This document shows positions 13,715 to 21,899 of a stretch of 25,033 nt of DNA, in pieces; position 1 is the first letter of the stretch, and each line of letters opens with the position of its first letter. The DNA lies in contig URUK01000036.1 of NCBI GenBank assembly GCA_900551055.1, positions 1 through 25,033 on the forward strand. The letters run 5' to 3'. A program made the translations under genes and the position numbers. Under the pieces are notes generated by a model that saw only the letters and a program-made list of their open reading frames with translations, searched no databases and was not told where the DNA came from. This DNA comes from an uncultured Prevotella sp. (GTDB taxonomy: Bacteria; Bacteroidota; Bacteroidia; Bacteroidales; Bacteroidaceae).

Positions 13715-14812
13715 ATTATTGTAAATCTCCACATACTTTGCGGCAACCTTGCGGTAGTCATGATACTTCTTCACGAACTCTATGCTTTCCTGTGACAGCC
13801 TTTTCACGCCGCCTTCGGGTATAATGGCGGCCTCTATGGCCTTCACATTGTCCTCAAAGCTCTTTTCGGGACTGACGTTTATTATGGGGCGAAGCTCCTT
13901 TTCGCCTATGAAATCATAAAAATCCTCCTCGCCGCCGCCTATCACCACCGTGCCGCGCGCCATCGCCGCCAATGAGTTCATCGACGGGGTGAAGCTGTAA
14001 AGCTGGTCAACCTGCACGTCGGCATCGTCCAGCATAGCGCAATATTCGTTGTACGGCACATTCTCAACATACCTGATGTCAAGCCGTCCTGGATGCCTGC
14101 GGCTTACTTCCTCAACCATCTTGCCTATCTTGCGCGCCCCTTTCATGTATTCACGTTTGCTCTGCACGCCTACGAGCACCTTAATTTGTTTTCCGATGCC
14201 CTTTACCGCAACATTATCGGGAATGCGGATTGGCAACGGCATGTAACAAAGCTTGCCGCTGTAATCGCTCTTGCTGTAAGCCAGCCAATATTCATAAAGG
14301 CACGGCAATATAAGTTCGGCTTCATCGGAAAGTTCTTTCCAGCAAGATATGCTCTCCGGATTATCATGATGTTTGAAGCGCACGCTGTTCTCTTCAACGT
14401 TCTGCAATTTGCCGTTCCAATACATTTCAGAGTAGCGCGGCACGCCTTTGGCCTGCATTTCGACAACCTGTGCGTCGTCGCCGTTACAGCCTGCCAGCAG
14501 CAAACGGTTATGTTTCTTTAGATAATGCAACAGCCTTATGTTCCACCAAGCCCTCAACGGCACTATGTTATAACTGTATATTACAACCATGTCATAACCG
14601 CGCAGCCTTGAAGCGTTGCGCAGCAAGGCCCACAATACTTTAAGTCCGCCAAACTTGCCATACTTCATGTCACGCGCAACGTCGATGTCGCGCGCGACGT
14701 TCCGTTTGCCCTCGCCATCGGAAACAAGCACCACGTCATGCCCCAATTCGGTCAAGCCTTGCTTCAAATAATAATGCACAAAGCTGTAATCGCCTACCAA
14801 CAGTACTTTCAT
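13697..14812 (-). CDS. Glycosyltransferase, GT4-like
   Basis: A 371-residue GT-B-like protein beginning 'MKVLLVGDYSFVHYYLKQGL', with a Rossmann-type N-terminal half and a C-terminal half containing 'QVDQLYSFTPSMNSLAAMARGTVVIGGG'. In that segment the expected position of the second conserved glutamate of GT4 enzymes is not evident, so it is a divergent member. 'LRPIINVSPEKSFEDNVKAIEAAI' is typical of the C-terminal end of GT4 proteins. It lies downstream of the phosphoethanolamine transferase on the same strand, so it belongs with the surface-glycan functions. Its last residues LIYNP and its stop come from the shared inverted repeat. Confidence 0.8.
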   Translation of the reverse strand: MKVLLVGDYSFVHYYLKQGLTELGHDVVLVSDGEGKRNVARDIDVARDMKYGKFGGLKVLWALLRNASRLRGYDMVVIYSYNIVPLRAWWNIRLLHYLKKHNRLLLAGCNGDDAQVVEMQAKGVPRYSEMYWNGKLQNVEENSVRFKHHDNPESISCWKELSDEAELILPCLYEYWLAYSKSDYSGKLCYMPLPIRIPDNVAVKGIGKQIKVLVGVQSKREYMKGARKIGKMVEEVSRRHPGRLDIRYVENVPYNEYCAMLDDADVQVDQLYSFTPSMNSLAAMARGTVVIGGGEEDFYDFIGEKELRPIINVSPEKSFEDNVKAIEAAIIPEGGVKRLSQESIEFVKKYHDYRKVAAKYVEIYNNLIYNP

Positions 14813-14889
14813 ACTATCTCAAACAAGTTTCGTCTTAAATAAATTTTATTATTTTCAAAACAACAACGACACGACAAGTGCATTCATCC

Positions 14890-16407
14890 TCACTCCTGCG
14901 GAGCGAATATGTCGAGCCTCCTGTCGATGTAACCGCTCTTCACGTCGGCGGCGTCAAGTATGCTATGGAACAGCATGTAAGACTTCCACCGCCTGTCCTT
15001 GTTCGCCTTCAGCGCCGCAACCTTCGACGGATAACGGCGTGCAAACTCGTCGGAGTACCACACGAAGCAGGCCGGGCGGCGCACTTCGGGGCGGTCGGTG
15101 CCGTGAATGAAATATCCATCCTCGCCAAGACTCTCAGCATGGTCTGACAAATATACCAGCACTGTGTTCATGCTGCGCAGGCGGTTTATCAACTCGTTCC
15201 ACACATAATCGGAGTAAACTATTGTGTTGTCATACGAATTGCGCATTTCTTCGGCGGTGTTCGCCGATATTACGCGACTCCTGATGACCGGCTTGAAACG
15301 CTCCATGCTGTCGGGATAATGGGAGTTGTACCACCAGTGAGAGCCTATGCAATGAAGCAGCACGAACTTGCGTGCGCCTGGCCTACCGAGTTCCCTGCAG
15401 TAATGGGGCAGCATGTCGCCGTCGAGCCATTTCTCAAGGTTGTACGACGACTTCTCGCCATTGACGTAAACAAGCGTGTCACACTCGTTCATGAAATATG
15501 CGAACGTACTTACCTGCTCCTGGTTCGTTATCCACGAAGTGCGGTAACCGGCCTGTTTCAGCAGCGACACAAACGACCGCTCGGTATATGCCCGGTCGGG
15601 GTTCTGTTCGTCAGAGCGCGTCATTATGTGCGGTATGCTAAGATGGGTGAGCGTATAGTCGGTGTAGACGTTGGGCAGCGAAACAACGTTTTCTTCCTTG
15701 CAAAGCAGCGGTGTGGTGGCGCGCGGATAGCCGTTCACCTGCAAGTTGGCGGCACGAAGCGACTCGCCGAGCACGAAAACTACGGTGATGGAGTCAGTGC
15801 CGCACACGGCCTTGCCCTTAAAGTCGGGACGCTCGGCGGCCACTTCGCGCTGTGACTCCAAGTATCCGGCCACGCTCGTATAGAGCGTAAACGGTATGCG
15901 AGTGCCCACGGCGTTGCTTGTGCGCCCGTAACTTACCGGCGCAACCATAAGCACTATATTGACAACGACCCACAATGCCTTATATTTTACCTTGCCTACA
16001 AACTTTATATGCCTGCACCTGTACCACGCAACCCATACCGACGCAGCAACTGACAACAGACATAGCGCGACAAGCTGCCATGACACTGTGTCCATGCTCG
16101 TGGCCAAATCATTGGTAAGCGTGAGGTCAAGCGTTATTGGCGTAAGTATGGCATTGGCCGTATAACGGAAATAGGCAAGCACAGTACACAACAGTGTGAG
16201 CAGCGAAAACAAGACCGAAAACACATACTTGTTGGTGACTATAAGACACATCAGACCGAAAACGCCTGCTTCTATCGCCACGAACTGTAGCGACAGCAGG
16301 GCGAAGTCGCGCGCATCGCCGCACGGTATATCGTGGAAGTCGGAAAAAACGAACAGCACACCGTATGCCGCGGTAAGCGCTATGCAGAATTTCAACAGCT
16401 TTGCCAT
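14890..16407 (-). CDS. Phosphoethanolamine transferase, EptA-like (sulfatase fold)
   Basis: Inner-membrane enzyme of 505 residues: five hydrophobic segments (about 5-160), then a periplasmic alkaline-phosphatase/sulfatase-fold domain. Landmarks are 'FVLGESLRAANLQVNGYPRA' (metal ligand E215 and presumed nucleophile S216), 'LHCIGSHWWYNSHYP' (H352, H357), 'YLSDHAESLGEDG' (D422, H423) and 'FIHGTD' (H435). The family moves phosphoethanolamine from phosphatidylethanolamine to lipid A or other LPS sugars, which can lower sensitivity to cationic peptides. EptA and MCR enzymes have Thr at the nucleophile position; here it is Ser. The start lies 20 bp after the nadA stop, so the two are probably cotranscribed. 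The acceptor is unproven. Confidence 0.87.
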   Translation of the reverse strand: MAKLLKFCIALTAAYGVLFVFSDFHDIPCGDARDFALLSLQFVAIEAGVFGLMCLIVTNKYVFSVLFSLLTLLCTVLAYFRYTANAILTPITLDLTLTNDLATSMDTVSWQLVALCLLSVAASVWVAWYRCRHIKFVGKVKYKALWVVVNIVLMVAPVSYGRTSNAVGTRIPFTLYTSVAGYLESQREVAAERPDFKGKAVCGTDSITVVFVLGESLRAANLQVNGYPRATTPLLCKEENVVSLPNVYTDYTLTHLSIPHIMTRSDEQNPDRAYTERSFVSLLKQAGYRTSWITNQEQVSTFAYFMNECDTLVYVNGEKSSYNLEKWLDGDMLPHYCRELGRPGARKFVLLHCIGSHWWYNSHYPDSMERFKPVIRSRVISANTAEEMRNSYDNTIVYSDYVWNELINRLRSMNTVLVYLSDHAESLGEDGYFIHGTDRPEVRRPACFVWYSDEFARRYPSKVAALKANKDRRWKSYMLFHSILDAADVKSGYIDRRLDIFAPQE

Positions 16408-16427
16408 CAGTTCTTTGCAGTCTGTTT

Positions 16428-17351
16428 TCAGCTCATTTCCAGCATCCTGCGTATGGGCTTTACGGCCTCTCGCGCTATGTCTTCGGGCACTTCTATGGCC
16501 GGTGTCTCGTCGCGCAGGCAGCGGTAGAGCTTCTCAAGGGTGTTAAGGCGCATGTATTCGCACTCGTTGCAGCCGGCGTCGGCTCCTTCGGGGGGCACGG
16601 GCAGGAAGGTGGTCTGGGGGCAGTGGCGGCGCATTTCGTGGAGTATGCCTGATTCGGTGGCCACGATGTACGTCGCGGAGGGATGCTCCTGGGCGTATTT
16701 CAGCATCACGGCGGTAGAGCCTTTCACGTCGGCGAGGTCGAGCACTTCGGCCGAACATTCGAGGTGGGCCATTGTAACGGCGCCGGGGTATGCGGCCTTC
16801 ATCTTCCTTATCGCGGCGGCGCTGAAGCGTGCGTGCACGTGGCATCCGCCCTGCCACAGCAGCATGTTGCGGCCCGTGGCGGCGTTGATGTAGCTGCCGA
16901 GGTTGCGGTCGGGGCCGAAGATTATCTTCTCGTCCTGGGGCAGCTGGCGCACTATGCGCTCGGCGTTGCCGCTGGTCACCACGATGTCGGTCAGCGCCTT
17001 CACGGCGGCCGTTGTGTTGACGTAGCTTATAACGGTGTGGCCGGGATGCTCGGCCTTGAACTTGCGCAGGTCTTCGGCCTTGCACGAGTCGGCCAGCGAG
17101 CAGCCTGCCGCCGGATCGGGGCAGAGCACCGTGCGGTCGGGGCAGAGCAGCTTGCACGTCTCGGCCATGAAGTGCACGCCGCACATAACTATTATCTTCG
17201 CGCTGGTTTCTTCGGCGCGGCGCGCCAGTGCGAGCGAGTCGCCTATGAAGTCGGCCGTGTCCTGTATTTCCGGGCGCGTGTAGTAGTGCGCCATTATTAT
17301 GGCGTTTTTCTCTTGGCAGAGCTGCCTGATGTCTTGTTGCAGTTGGGACAT
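16428..17351 (-). CDS. nadA: Quinolinate synthase
   Basis: Cytoplasmic [4Fe-4S] enzyme of de novo NAD synthesis that condenses iminoaspartate with dihydroxyacetone phosphate to quinolinate. Its 307 residues match the short form of NadA. Motifs: 'IMAHYYTRPEIQDTADFIGDSL', 'MCGVHFMAETCKLL', 'PAAGCSLADSC' (cluster ligand about C84), 'WQGGCHVHARF' (C170), 'ATESGILHEMRR', and 'GCNECEYMRLNTLEKL' (C264, or C261). No nadB or nadC is next to it in the window. Repeat-rich DNA begins immediately upstream of the start. Confidence 0.96.
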   Translation of the reverse strand: MSQLQQDIRQLCQEKNAIIMAHYYTRPEIQDTADFIGDSLALARRAEETSAKIIVMCGVHFMAETCKLLCPDRTVLCPDPAAGCSLADSCKAEDLRKFKAEHPGHTVISYVNTTAAVKALTDIVVTSGNAERIVRQLPQDEKIIFGPDRNLGSYINAATGRNMLLWQGGCHVHARFSAAAIRKMKAAYPGAVTMAHLECSAEVLDLADVKGSTAVMLKYAQEHPSATYIVATESGILHEMRRHCPQTTFLPVPPEGADAGCNECEYMRLNTLEKLYRCLRDETPAIEVPEDIAREAVKPIRRMLEMS

Positions 17352-17881
17352 ATTTTTTGGGATTATGGGTAATCTGGGAGAGCTGGGAGAACTGGGCTTA
17401 TTTGCCTATCGGCTTATTTTACTTATCGGGCCTATTTGGGCTATTAGGCCTATAACTCCCATTGGGCTGTCGGGCTTTGTTCTCCACAGCTGTTTCATAA
17501 TTTTATTATTTTTCTTCTTTCTGAAAAAACAGGATGAACTGCTATGATATGCCGTGGATTTGTGCAAAACTTCCATGCCGTTTCCTTGTTTTTTCGGTTT
17601 TCAACGTTTGTATGTAGTGTATCAACATGTGCTTTTAAATCTTTCGTATTGACTGTCAGGCGTTAAGGCCGGTTGTCAACATGTGTGTAAGATGTTGCAA
17701 ATTTAATAAGTTTATATCTTTTTTTGCCATCAATCTGTGTAAAACTTGTTCATTTTGCCGTTATAAACGTGTTGAAATCCACATGCCGCCGGTACGCCTC
17801 CTCATGGCTGTTGACAATGCACGTGTTTTCCACACGGTTTTCCACATGTTTGTCAACACCCTTCAATTCATGGCCTTTTAT
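17352..17881. other. Long intergenic region: word repeat plus DnaA-box-like cluster
   Basis: No credible gene. The part at 17365-17480 is a degenerate word array (GGGAGAGCTGGGAGAACTGGG, then CCTATTAGGCC-type words). The part at 17545-17870 is AT-richer and carries repeated nonamers. TTGTCAACA occurs at 17673-17681 and 17850-17858, and its inverse at 17810-17818. TTTTCCACA occurs at 17826-17834 and 17838-17846, and AAATCCACA at 17775-17783. The last two types are one or two bases from the DnaA box TTATCCACA. On the - strand, TAAATTTG (17698-17705) fits the -7 consensus and could serve nadA, though with a long leader. Confidence 0.4.
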
Positions 17882-17928
17882 AATATGAAAAGCCGCCTTT
17901 TGCAATGCGAAAGGCGGCTTTTCATATT
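17882..17928 (-). terminator. Strong stem-loop terminator after the outer-membrane protein gene
   Basis: A perfect 19-bp stem (17882-17900 with 17910-17928) closes on a nine-base loop. Its arms contain AAAAGCCGCCTTT and AAAGGCGGCTTTT, giving a U-rich end in either direction. It starts eight bases after the - strand stop at 17937. Unlike the word-array hairpins, it is a conventional intrinsic terminator. Confidence 0.85.
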
Positions 17929-17936
17929 GTAGTATG

Positions 17937-18623
17937 TCAGAAATTCACTCCGAAGTTAAGCGACAGGCTTCCGGTTTTCGACTCGTCGAAGTCGCTGTGG
18001 CAGATGTTTGCGAGGCCGATGTCGTATGAAAGGTCCATGTAGAAAAGGTCGTAGCCGATGCCGCAGCCGAGGCGCAGGCCGCCGTCGAAGCGCTTGAACC
18101 TGTTGTCGGAGAATGATTTGGCTGTGTTGCGCGTCTCGTAGTTTTTCACTTTTCCGTTTATTCCGTATGCCAGGTAGCCGCCGAAGAATGGGTGCAGTGT
18201 AAAGTGTTCGTTCAGCGGATAGATGTATTTCACGACGATGGGCATCTCGATGTAGTTCAGGTTGTACACTTTTTTCTTGCCGCTGTTAAGCTCCCTTTTG
18301 CCGCCTTTCTCGGTGTATTGCAGTCCGGCCTCGACGTACAGCGGTATGCTTTGCGACAGTGGCAGGCCTATGAGTGCGCCCACGGTAAGTCCGGTGTGCC
18401 ATTCTCCGCCGTCAAGTTCGGGGTCTTCTGAGTTGACGAACGAGAACGCCGGTCCTATCCTTATGCCGTAGTACATGTTGCCTGTGCCCAGTCCGCTGTC
18501 GTGGCGGCCGTAGTCAAGGCGTCCGTTCTCGGGGTTGTAATACCTGCTGTACTGGTAATCCTGCGCCTTTGCCGGCATCAGCAGTGCCGCAACGGCCAGC
18601 GCGGTTATGATAAGTCGTTTCAT
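17937..18623 (-). CDS. Outer-membrane beta-barrel protein (porin-like)
   Basis: A 228-residue exported protein. Signal peptide MKRLIITALAVAALLMPAKAQ is followed by a soluble linker, then alternating strands such as 'MYYGIRIGPAFSFV', 'LYVEAGLQYTEKGG', 'YIEMPIVVKYIYPL' and 'LRLGCGIGYDLFYMDLSYDIGL', ending in a C-terminal Phe (LNFGVNF). This is the layout of the Bacteroidetes OMP_b-brl family (PorT-like), eight or so strands in the outer membrane; the ligand is unknown. I start at ATG 18623 and not 18647, because a near-consensus -7 element on the - strand (TTACTTTG, 18645-18652) would put transcription start downstream of 18647. Confidence 0.85.
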   Translation of the reverse strand: MKRLIITALAVAALLMPAKAQDYQYSRYYNPENGRLDYGRHDSGLGTGNMYYGIRIGPAFSFVNSEDPELDGGEWHTGLTVGALIGLPLSQSIPLYVEAGLQYTEKGGKRELNSGKKKVYNLNYIEMPIVVKYIYPLNEHFTLHPFFGGYLAYGINGKVKNYETRNTAKSFSDNRFKRFDGGLRLGCGIGYDLFYMDLSYDIGLANICHSDFDESKTGSLSLNFGVNF

Positions 18624-18654
18624 GTCTGTATTTGTTTTTGTGTGCAAAGTAAAG

Positions 18655-18727
18655 GAAAATAATGAAAAACGAAAAATGAAAAATGAAAAATTAAGAATTA
18701 TAAATGAAAAATGAACAATTGAAAATG
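18655..18727. repeat. AATGAAAAA word array upstream of the outer-membrane protein gene
   Basis: About seven copies of an (A)AATGAAAAAT/C word, including AATGAAAAACGAAAAATGAA. They are direct repeats with no local inverted partner. Confidence 0.75.
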
Positions 18728-18744
18728 TGGGGTTCGGGCTGTCA

Positions 18745-18815
18745 TATTTGCCCTATCAGCCCTATCAGCCCTATTCTGACTGAATAGGGCTGATAGGGCA
18801 AATAAGCCTGATAGG
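18745..18815. repeat. CCTATCAG word array with perfect 18-bp inverted repeat
   Basis: The arm 18759-18776 (GCCCTATCAGCCCTATTC) pairs perfectly with 18782-18799 around a five-base loop. Extra copies of the word lie on both sides. It sits 36 bases beyond the 3' end of the GH43 gene. The sequence after the stem is not U-rich in either direction. Confidence 0.9.
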
Positions 18816-18851
18816 GCCGATATGATGGCTCGAAACACGCGTTTTTTGTTT

Positions 18852-20621
18852 TCAGCTGTTTTCGTTGAACGCGTCAACGCGGTAATAATACTTTTGTCCG
18901 GGTGTGAGTATGTGTATGTCGAGCAAGCACTTGTAGCGGTCTTTCACCATGATGCTTTGGTTGAGGAAGTCGGGGCTGTAGCCGAACCTCACGATGTATC
19001 CGTCGGCTTCGGGCACGGCTTCCCACGTCACGGTGGCGTAGCGGCTGTCGTTAGTGTCGCATTCCGAGCGCACGTTCTTGGGCTCCGACGGCGCCTTGCC
19101 GTTGCCTTGGCCGAACACGCGGAGGTCTGACAGGGCGAACTTGCCGCCTTTTGCCGTGTGCAGGTTTTCTATCTTTACGTAGCGTGCCTTGACGGGTGTG
19201 GGCAGCTGGGTGTAGTCGTGCGGATTGCCGCGGCGGTTGCGGCTTTTGTCGACTATGATGCGCCACGCCTTGCCGTCCTCGGAGGCGTATATGCGGTAGG
19301 CGTTGTAGTCGTCGGCAAGGTTGCCGCTTTTCACCACGTCGTGCTCGGTGAAGTTAGGCTGTACGGCTTTCACCGTCTTGACGCCGCCCAAGTCCATTTG
19401 CAGCCACTCGCCGCCGGTGCCCGTCTCTGCCGCCCACCACGTGCGTATGTCTTCGTCTGAAGCCTGTTCGGGGCCGTGGTTCTTCACGCTGCGCGATGCC
19501 GTACATGGCTTGCCGAGCGACAGCAGGTTGTAGCCTTTGAGGCCGCGCTTGTCGGGGTCTGACTTGCCTTGCGGCATAAGTTGCGGATATTCGCCGAAGC
19601 GCGTGTACACCTTCATGCGGCCTTTGTCGTCGAACTTTACCGGGAACAGCCCTATGCGCCGTTCGAAGCCGGTGCGCTTGCCCACCCACATCGTAGCCAC
19701 CTGCCACCAGTTGCCGTACTTGTCCTTGAACACGCAGCTGTGTCCTGCCGACCCGGCGAAGTCGCCCACGTTGAGCGACACGGGGTTGTAAGGCTCGAGC
19801 GAGTAGGGGCCTGTGGGGCTGTCGGCCGTCATCACCACGTCGCAATACCACTGCGAGGCCGTGCCCGGCGTGGCGAACTGGAAGTAATACTTGCCGTCGT
19901 GCTTTACCACCCACGAGCCTTCGGCGCACGGCGTGTTGCTGAACTTGTATTTCATAGGCCCGGCTTCGAGTTCGCGCGACATCTCGTGCTTGCCGAAATT
20001 GTAGCCGGGGCAGGTGTCCATGTCCTTTATCACCGGGCGCACCACTACCTCGCTGCCCTTTATCTCGGTCATTGTCACGGGGTCAAGCTCGAAGCAGCGT
20101 GCGTCCTCGCCAAGTCCGTGGAAGATGAAGTAACGGCCGTTGTCTATGAAAAGGCACGGGTCCGCCGTTACGCGCACTTCTCCGCATTTCTCCCAGCGGC
20201 CTGTCGACGGGTCGGCGGAGCGTATGATGTCGGCCGGACTTTCCTTAGTGTTGAAGTTTATGAAGTAGACGTAATCATCGTCGGCCGCCACCGCCGGGGC
20301 TACATAGTGCTGCCGTTGGGTGAACGCCGTGGTGGCTATCGCCTCGGGACAGAACTCTACGTTCTCCCAGTGCAGCAGGTCGTCAGACATGCGGTAGCCG
20401 CCGCGGTCGCGCGTGGTGAAGAGGTAATACTTGTCTTTGAACAGCACTATTACCGGGTCGGCGGCCTCGCGGTAAGTTTCCGGACTGCCCAATCCGCCGC
20501 AGCCGTAGTCAAGGTTCAGCGGATTGCAAAACGTCTCTTGCGCCGCAGTGTCGGTGAATGGCGCCGCTGCCGCCAATGATAATGCGGCGGCAAGCACCGC
20601 CGTTTGTTGTTTGATTTTCAT
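18852..20621 (-). CDS. Secreted GH43 glycoside hydrolase with discoidin and Fn3 domains
   Basis: An exported 589-residue enzyme. A signal peptide (about 1-28, ending ADTAAQ-like) precedes a five-bladed GH43 catalytic domain (about 30-360). The three acidic residues expected in GH43 are visible: D55 in 'REAADPVIVLFKDKYYLF', D154 in 'VTADPCLFID', and E234 in 'CAEGSWVVKHDGKYYF'. A discoidin (F5/8 type C) domain spans about 370-505 ('TWWAAETGTGGEWLQMDLGG', 'ARYVKIENL'), and a fibronectin type III domain about 512-589 ('VTWEAVPEADGYIVRFG'). GH43 enzymes typically act on arabinose- or xylose-containing plant glycans. No SusC/SusD pair is next to it, so the substrate is open. Confidence 0.92.
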   Translation of the reverse strand: MKIKQQTAVLAAALSLAAAAPFTDTAAQETFCNPLNLDYGCGGLGSPETYREAADPVIVLFKDKYYLFTTRDRGGYRMSDDLLHWENVEFCPEAIATTAFTQRQHYVAPAVAADDDYVYFINFNTKESPADIIRSADPSTGRWEKCGEVRVTADPCLFIDNGRYFIFHGLGEDARCFELDPVTMTEIKGSEVVVRPVIKDMDTCPGYNFGKHEMSRELEAGPMKYKFSNTPCAEGSWVVKHDGKYYFQFATPGTASQWYCDVVMTADSPTGPYSLEPYNPVSLNVGDFAGSAGHSCVFKDKYGNWWQVATMWVGKRTGFERRIGLFPVKFDDKGRMKVYTRFGEYPQLMPQGKSDPDKRGLKGYNLLSLGKPCTASRSVKNHGPEQASDEDIRTWWAAETGTGGEWLQMDLGGVKTVKAVQPNFTEHDVVKSGNLADDYNAYRIYASEDGKAWRIIVDKSRNRRGNPHDYTQLPTPVKARYVKIENLHTAKGGKFALSDLRVFGQGNGKAPSEPKNVRSECDTNDSRYATVTWEAVPEADGYIVRFGYSPDFLNQSIMVKDRYKCLLDIHILTPGQKYYYRVDAFNENS

Positions 20622-20637
20622 GGATATTAAGGTTTTG

Positions 20638-20684
20638 ACAATTCACAATTCATAATTGACGATGCACTATGAATTGTGAATTGT
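20638..20684. repeat. 17-bp inverted repeat of AATTGTGAATT words
   Basis: The arm 20638-20654 (ACAATTCACAATTCATA) pairs perfectly with 20668-20684 around a 13-base loop. The right arm encodes the last residues and stop of the RNA methyltransferase (FTIHNS-stop). It is the same word family as 5366-5396 and 13603-13714. Confidence 0.9.
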
Positions 20685-21194
20685 GAATTGATAAACTACT
20701 ATTCCTGCCGTTACCGACACGTTTAGGGAGTGCTTCGTGCCGTATTGCGGTATTTCGAGACAGCCGTCGCAGGCGTCGACAACTTCCTGGGCTACGCCTT
20801 TCACCTCGTTGCCGAGCACCACGGCGTACTCGCGTCCCGGTTCCGGGCGGAACGTGTCGAGCATCGTGCTGCCCTCACACTGCTCCACGGCCATCACCGT
20901 CACGCCGCGCCGTTGCAGCCCGCGGACGGCCTCCAGGGCCGACGGGCAGTGGCGCCAGTCCACGCTGTCCTCCGCTCCCAGCGCCGTCTTGTGTATTTCG
21001 GGGTGGGGCGGGGCGGCCGTGATGCCGCACAGCAGCACCTCCCTGACGCGGAAGGCGTCGCACGAGCGCAGCACCGAACCCACGTTGTACATGCTCCTCA
21101 CGTCGTCAAGCACGACCGTGAGCGGCATCTTCTCCGCCGCCTTGAACTCGTCGACGCTAAGGCGGCCCATCTCTGTTACTTTGAGTTTGCGCAA
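20667..21194 (-). CDS. TrmH/SpoU family RNA 2'-O-methyltransferase
   Basis: SAM-dependent SPOUT enzyme of 175 residues that methylates ribose 2'-OH in tRNA or rRNA. All three family motifs are present: motif 1 'NVGSVLRSCDAF' (N37, R43), motif 2 'AVVLGNEVKGV' (E130) and motif 3 'IPQYGTKHSLNVSVTAGI' (S156, N158), which form the trefoil-knot SAM site. The target nucleotide cannot be told. I keep the TTG start at 21194, because MRKLKVTE- matches the start I remember for Bacteroidales homologues; an ATG eight codons in (21170) is the alternative. The C-terminal FTIHNS comes from the inverted repeat downstream. Confidence 0.9.
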   Translation of the reverse strand: MRKLKVTEMGRLSVDEFKAAEKMPLTVVLDDVRSMYNVGSVLRSCDAFRVREVLLCGITAAPPHPEIHKTALGAEDSVDWRHCPSALEAVRGLQRRGVTVMAVEQCEGSTMLDTFRPEPGREYAVVLGNEVKGVAQEVVDACDGCLEIPQYGTKHSLNVSVTAGIVVYQFTIHNS

Positions 21195-21231
21195 TTCTAA
21201 TTAAGAGTTGAAAGTTAGATAATTAAGAAAT

Positions 21232-21326
21232 AGTTAAGAATTAAGAATTAAGAGTTAAGAAAATATGACTTTGAAGACTGTCATCAAAAGCATATTTTCT
21301 TAACTCTTAATTCTTAACTCTTAATT
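21232..21326. repeat. 36-bp inverted repeat of TTAAGAGTTAAGAA words
   Basis: The left arm 21232-21267 pairs with the right arm 21291-21326, with 34 of 36 positions complementary around a 23-base loop. More copies of the word lie left of it (from about 21200). The right arm supplies the KIKS-stop end of SufE. Confidence 0.9.
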
Positions 21327-21733
21327 TTGTACGCTTCGGCGTACAGCTTCATCTGCTTGAGCATTGCCAGTAGGCCGTTGGAACGGGTGGGGGACAGGTG
21401 GTCGCGCAGGCCGATGCGGTCGATGAAATACAGGTCGGCGGCGGCGATTTCCTGCGGAGTGTGTCCGCTGAGCACGCGGATAAGCAGGGCTATGATGCCC
21501 TTTACTATCAGCGCGTCGCTCTCCGCCGTGAAGTAAAGCAGGCCGTCCCTCATGTCGGCCTGGAGCCACACGCGGCTCTGGCAGCCGTCAATGAGGTTGT
21601 CCTCGGTCTTGTATTTCGCGTCGAGCGGCTGCAACTCGTTGCCCAAGTCGATGAGCAGCTGGTACTTGTCCATCCAGTCGGTGAAGTCGGAAAACTCCTC
21701 TATCACCTCGTCTTGCAATTCGTTGATTGTCAT
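21314..21733 (-). CDS. sufE: SufE family Fe-S cluster assembly protein
   Basis: A 139-residue cytoplasmic sulfur-acceptor protein. In the Suf pathway SufE takes persulfide sulfur from the cysteine desulfurase SufS and passes it to the SufBCD scaffold. The conserved 'DNLIDGCQSRVWL' is present, with the acceptor cysteine at position 51, the same number as in E. coli SufE. The C-terminal helix region 'GLRDHLSPTRSNGLLAMLKQMK' is also typical. No suf genes adjoin it here. Its first codons and leader closely match those of the U32 gene upstream (ATGACAATCAACGA preceded by AATAAAA). The final KIKS and stop lie in a repeat arm. Confidence 0.93.
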   Translation of the reverse strand: MTINELQDEVIEEFSDFTDWMDKYQLLIDLGNELQPLDAKYKTEDNLIDGCQSRVWLQADMRDGLLYFTAESDALIVKGIIALLIRVLSGHTPQEIAAADLYFIDRIGLRDHLSPTRSNGLLAMLKQMKLYAEAYKIKS

Positions 21734-21748
21734 TTTATTTTTATTTTT

Positions 21749-21899
21749 AGGAGAGAAGGAGTAAGGAGAAAAGGAGTAAGTACATGTGTCTTGCCGTTTG
21801 TCTAAATAATATATACTTTTTCTTTATTCCTTTACTCCTTCTCTCCTTGTTTACTTAAACATATATACTTACTCCTTCTCTCCTTACTCCTTCTCTCCT
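21749..21899. repeat. 34-bp inverted repeat of GGAGTAA/GGAGAGAA words
   Basis: The left arm 21749-21782 pairs with the right arm 21866-21899 with one mismatch. The 83-base loop contains a third array of the same word (about 21826-21848). The right arm encodes the end of the U32 protein (TGEKE-stop). Confidence 0.9.

Noticed and set aside
17352..17881. Structured RNA (tmRNA, RNase P, 6S) in the long gap
   Set aside because: None of the conserved blocks or long pairings of these RNAs could be found by eye. Only short repeats and the downstream terminator are evident.
17681..17932. 83-codon frame in the nadA to outer-membrane protein gap
   Set aside because: It runs through the perfect terminator stem and DnaA-box-like repeats, and the protein has no family features.
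19569..20579. 336-codon open frame antisense to the GH43 gene
   Set aside because: Composition is biased (V, A, H, R) with no recognisable fold. GH43 on the other strand has complete catalytic residues and a signal peptide.
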